Shown here: piece after piece, positions 62,111 through 64,000 of the stretch
Numbering within the stretch: position 1 is the stretch's first letter
Layout: every line of letters begins with the position of its first letter
Source of the DNA: Bacillus_BD oryzisoli
GTDB lineage: Bacteria > Bacillota > Bacilli > Bacillales > Cytobacillaceae
Reading direction: 5' to 3'
Assembly: GCF_036670025.1 (NCBI RefSeq)
Contig: NZ_CP137640.1
Location: forward strand, 1,026,001 to 1,090,000
DNA length: 64,000 bases
The notes under the pieces: model-generated
What the model was told of the DNA's origin: nothing
Databases searched by the model: none
The model's input: the letters and a program-made list of their open reading frames with translations, nothing else
Translations under genes and position numbers: made by a program

Positions 62111-62527
62111 AAGATGACTGCTGATGTTTTCGGCCATTTGTTGTAAATCAAAGGAACTGTAATCACTTTGATTATTTTTCCAAACAGCTCCAAATCCATC
62201 GCCTTCACCGTAACGAGGGATTAGGTGCAGATGAAAATGGAACACAGATTGGCCTGCTTTTTCACCGTTGTTATTCATGGCATTTAATCCGACTGGATTA
62301 TAGGCTGATTTCAATGCATTGGCAATTTGAGGGGCAACTTCAAAAATATTCTTAGCAATTTCAGGTGTTAATTCAAACAGATTTTCTTTATGTACTTTTG
62401 GAATAATTAATGTATGACCTTTTGTCACTTGGCTGATATCAAGAAAGGCAACAACATGTTCATTTTCAAAAACCTTTGCTGATGGAATTTCGCCATTGAC
62501 AATTTTACAGAAAATACAATCACTCAT
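62108..62527 (-). CDS. hit: HIT family protein
   Basis: A 139-residue histidine-triad protein. CIFCKIVNGEIPSAKVFENE is the usual start with a zinc-type Cys pair, and the triad HFHLHLIP is near residue 97. Such proteins bind nucleotides and hydrolyse adenylated substrates. In B. subtilis hit is divergent from ecsABC, as here, but in this genome more than 1.1 kb of repeats separates them. No canonical SD stronger than AAGGG precedes the ATG. Confidence 0.93.
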   Translation of the reverse strand: MSDCIFCKIVNGEIPSAKVFENEHVVAFLDISQVTKGHTLIIPKVHKENLFELTPEIAKNIFEVAPQIANALKSAYNPVGLNAMNNNGEKAGQSVFHFHLHLIPRYGEGDGFGAVWKNNQSDYSSFDLQQMAENISSHL

Positions 62528-62598
62528 TTTTATTCAACCCTTTCATACAACTAGTGGATTTTCCTAATATTGTAACATATTTATTAACAAAAGCGGAA

Positions 62599-62643
62599 CG
62601 TCTACTAAAAGCCGCTACGTCCTGTCGCGCAGAGCCCGATTGA
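62599..62643 (+). repeat. Dispersed intergenic repeat, copy A
   Basis: 45 bases matching the opposite strand at 28535-28579 at 38 of 45 positions, with identical core ACGTCCTGTC and a preceding AAAAGCGG. Further on, GGGC-A-GGATTC and GAATCC-C-GCCC (62712-62739) form a strong hairpin. Confidence 0.65.
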
Positions 62644-62750
62644 GGGCTGAAGCCCCAAAAAAAATCTTATGGCGATCGTAGACGACATCCTTTGCAAGTA
62701 GCATAAGAAAAGGGCAGGATTCGCAAGGAATCCCGCCCGATGCAGGGGAA

Positions 62751-63432
62751 TTATCATATACAACGTTTCTATTACAGGTCATTTTCTGCCGTAAACACCT
62801 CATTTATTAGTTAAATGTTTGTGTTTATTTAGAAACAGATCCTTTGTTCAAGCTAACCATCCCCTATTTTTTATAGTTTTTGCAAACATATAAAATTTCG
62901 GTTACATGGTCTTTGATAAACACCTCATTTTCAAATTGTTTGAAATTATCGGTGCAAAAGATCATCTTGGTTTTCATACAACTTGTGCATTACAACCATC
63001 CCCTTATAGGAACGTTTTTAGCATATGGGTGTTATTGAATGACATTGTCTTTGACAGACACCTCATTTCAATTGGTTGATGAATGAACCATCATTATCAT
63101 ATACAACGTTCTATTACAGGACATTTTCTGCCGTAAACACCTCATTTATTAGTTAAATGTTTGTGTTTATTTAGAAAACTGATCTTTGTTCAAGCTAACC
63201 ATCCCCTATTTTTTATAGTTTTTACAAACATATAAAATTTCGGTTACATGGTCTTTGATAAACACCTCATTTTCAATTGTTTGAAATTATCGGTGCAAAA
63301 GATCATCTTGGTTTTCATACAACTTGTGCATTACAACCATCCCCTTATAGGAACGTTTTTAGCGCATATGGGTGTTATTGAATGACATTGTCTTTGACAG
63401 ACACCTCATTTCAATTGCTTGATGGAATCATC
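62751..63432. repeat. Two tandem 343-bp units, each with three ACACCTCATTT motifs
   Basis: Unit 1 (62751-63093) and unit 2 (63094 to about 63432) are direct copies with a period of 343 and only scattered differences. ACACCTCATTT occurs at 62795, 62920, 63058, 63137, 63262 and 63401, so spacing alternates 125 and 138 or 139 inside a unit. On the minus strand every copy reads AAATGAGGTGT followed by a partly conserved stretch and an ATG. No long frame exists. The unit also contains AACCATCCCC twice. I cannot assign a function. Confidence 0.8.
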
Positions 63433-63595
63433 AATTGCTTTCCCCTACATAAATTAGAATGTCCGTAGATGTAATTTATATACATGTCAGCTGGAATTTT
63501 TATAAAAACTTTAGAAACCCAGTCATTCTTAAAGTTAATTGTCTAAACTGGACAACATATTAACCGATTTCTTACAATATAAAGGAAGCATGAAG

Positions 63596-63645
63596 CATGG
63601 GGACGGTTCTTTTGCTTCCAAAGAAGCAAAAGAACCGTCCCCATG
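63596..63645. repeat. Perfect 23-bp inverted repeat with 4-nt loop
   Basis: The left arm starts CATGGGGACGG and the right arm ends CCGTCCCCATG; all 23 positions pair around CAAA. It lies 31 bases before the ecsA start, inside the probable leader. No T-run follows. It resembles a dispersed Bacillus GGGACGGTTCTTTTG hairpin (background knowledge). Confidence 0.9.
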
Positions 63646-63676
63646 TTTCGATAAAAGTACAGGAAGGACGTTTTAC

Positions 63677-64000
63677 ATGTCTTTGTTAGAAATTAAACAT
63701 ATTACAGGCGGTTATACAAGGAATCCTGTGTTAAAGGATGTTTCCTTTACGGTTAATAAAGGAGAACTTGTTGGTTTAATTGGTCTAAATGGTGCCGGGA
63801 AGAGTACAACGATTAAACATATTATTGGTTTGATGGAGCCGCATAAGGGTGAAATAACCATCAATGGAACAAAATTTGAAGAGGACCGTGAAGGATATCG
63901 AAGACAGTTTACGTTTGTTCCTGAAACGCCCGTTCTTTATGATGAATTAACACTTGATGAGCATTTGAGATTAACAGCAATGGCCTACGGGCTAGAGGAG
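63677..64000 (+). CDS. ecsA: ABC transporter ATP-binding protein EcsA (C-terminus cut by window edge)
   Basis: The first 108 residues of EcsA, ATPase of the EcsAB transporter linked to protein secretion, competence, biofilm and intramembrane proteolysis in B. subtilis. EIKHITGGYTRNPVLKDVSF opens the protein, Walker A GLNGAGKSTT is near residue 38, and FVPETPVLYDELTLDEHL is the Q-loop region. ATG 63677 follows AGGAAGGA by eight bases. Most of the gene and ecsB lie outside the window. Confidence 0.93.
   Translation, partial: MSLLEIKHITGGYTRNPVLKDVSFTVNKGELVGLIGLNGAGKSTTIKHIIGLMEPHKGEITINGTKFEEDREGYRRQFTFVPETPVLYDELTLDEHLRLTAMAYGLEE

Noticed and set aside
62615..62803. 62-codon minus-strand frame with many Cys and Met
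   Set aside because: It starts in the first MRCL copy of the tandem repeat and runs through the dispersed repeat and a strong hairpin. I regard it as a chance frame through repeats, though its start belongs to the reported pattern.
62795..63411. Evenly spaced ACACCTCATTT repeats as a CRISPR array
   Set aside because: The motif is only 11 bases, spacers are 114-128 bases and duplicated between units, and no cas gene is present.

Overview
The window is chromosomal DNA of low to moderate GC from an endospore-forming member of the Bacillaceae (Bacillus, Neobacillus or a close relative). Evidence for this is the set of sporulation genes (prkA, yhbH, spoVR, a CotF-like coat protein, an alpha/beta SASP, yhaL, two YjcZ-type micro-proteins, hpr), Gram-positive ribosome binding sites, frequent TTG/GTG starts, and a gene order that follows the Bacillus subtilis yhb-yhc-yhd-yhe-yha-hit-ecs arm. 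I see no prophage, insertion sequence with a transposase, CRISPR array or plasmid functions.

Layout: 1-1.6 kb, a partial kinase-like gene, a tRNA-Gly with its promoter and terminator, and a B3/4-domain protein. 1.7-9.1 kb, queG, an amidase, trmL, nfrA, prkA and yhbH. 9.2-19.2 kb, lactonase, membrane protein, coat protein, a regulator-hydrolase pair with a palindromic operator, a purine permease, the pit/DUF47 pair, an aldo-keto reductase, a gene-free 580-bp inverted-repeat element and an RluA-type synthase. 19.3-27.3 kb, YhcU-like protein, the bdbC/thioredoxin pair, pgcA, spoVR, a CNNM/CorC-type membrane protein and an AI-2E family permease. 27.4-37.6 kb, YitT protein, a purine riboswitch upstream of an internally deleted permease, the cydABCD operon, a second CNNM/CorC paralogue and a frameshifted MerR regulator. 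37.9-49.4 kb, a PAS histidine kinase, acetyltransferase, cation diffusion facilitator, an N-terminally truncated feoB behind a Fur box, SASP, yheA, a HAD protein, hemZ and a NatAB-like exporter. 49.6-62.5 kb, yhaO, yhaN, a YhaM-like exoribonuclease, prsA, yhaJ/yhaI/hpr/yhaH, trpP, serC and hit. 62.5-64 kb, a non-coding repeat region and the start of ecsA.

The functional themes are housekeeping and sporulation: queuosine and tRNA modification, microaerobic respiration (cydABCD), phosphate and nucleobase uptake, iron uptake, extracytoplasmic disulfide formation and protein folding, and RNA/DNA maintenance. Regulation readable from sequence includes a TRAP-type (G/U)AG array over the trpP ribosome binding site, a guanine-class purine riboswitch, a Fur box, a perfect operator palindrome, and a repeated SD-hairpin-TTG leader on two paralogous membrane proteins.

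The most unusual points are three gene lesions (feoB lacking its G domain, a permease lacking about 165 internal residues behind a weakened riboswitch, a MerR gene out of frame by one base in a G run) and several unexplained non-coding repeats. The strongest of the latter is a 343-bp tandem duplication at 62.75-63.43 kb that carries six copies of one motif which reads, on the minus strand, as a repeated micro-ORF start. I did not find a clearly new multi-gene system.
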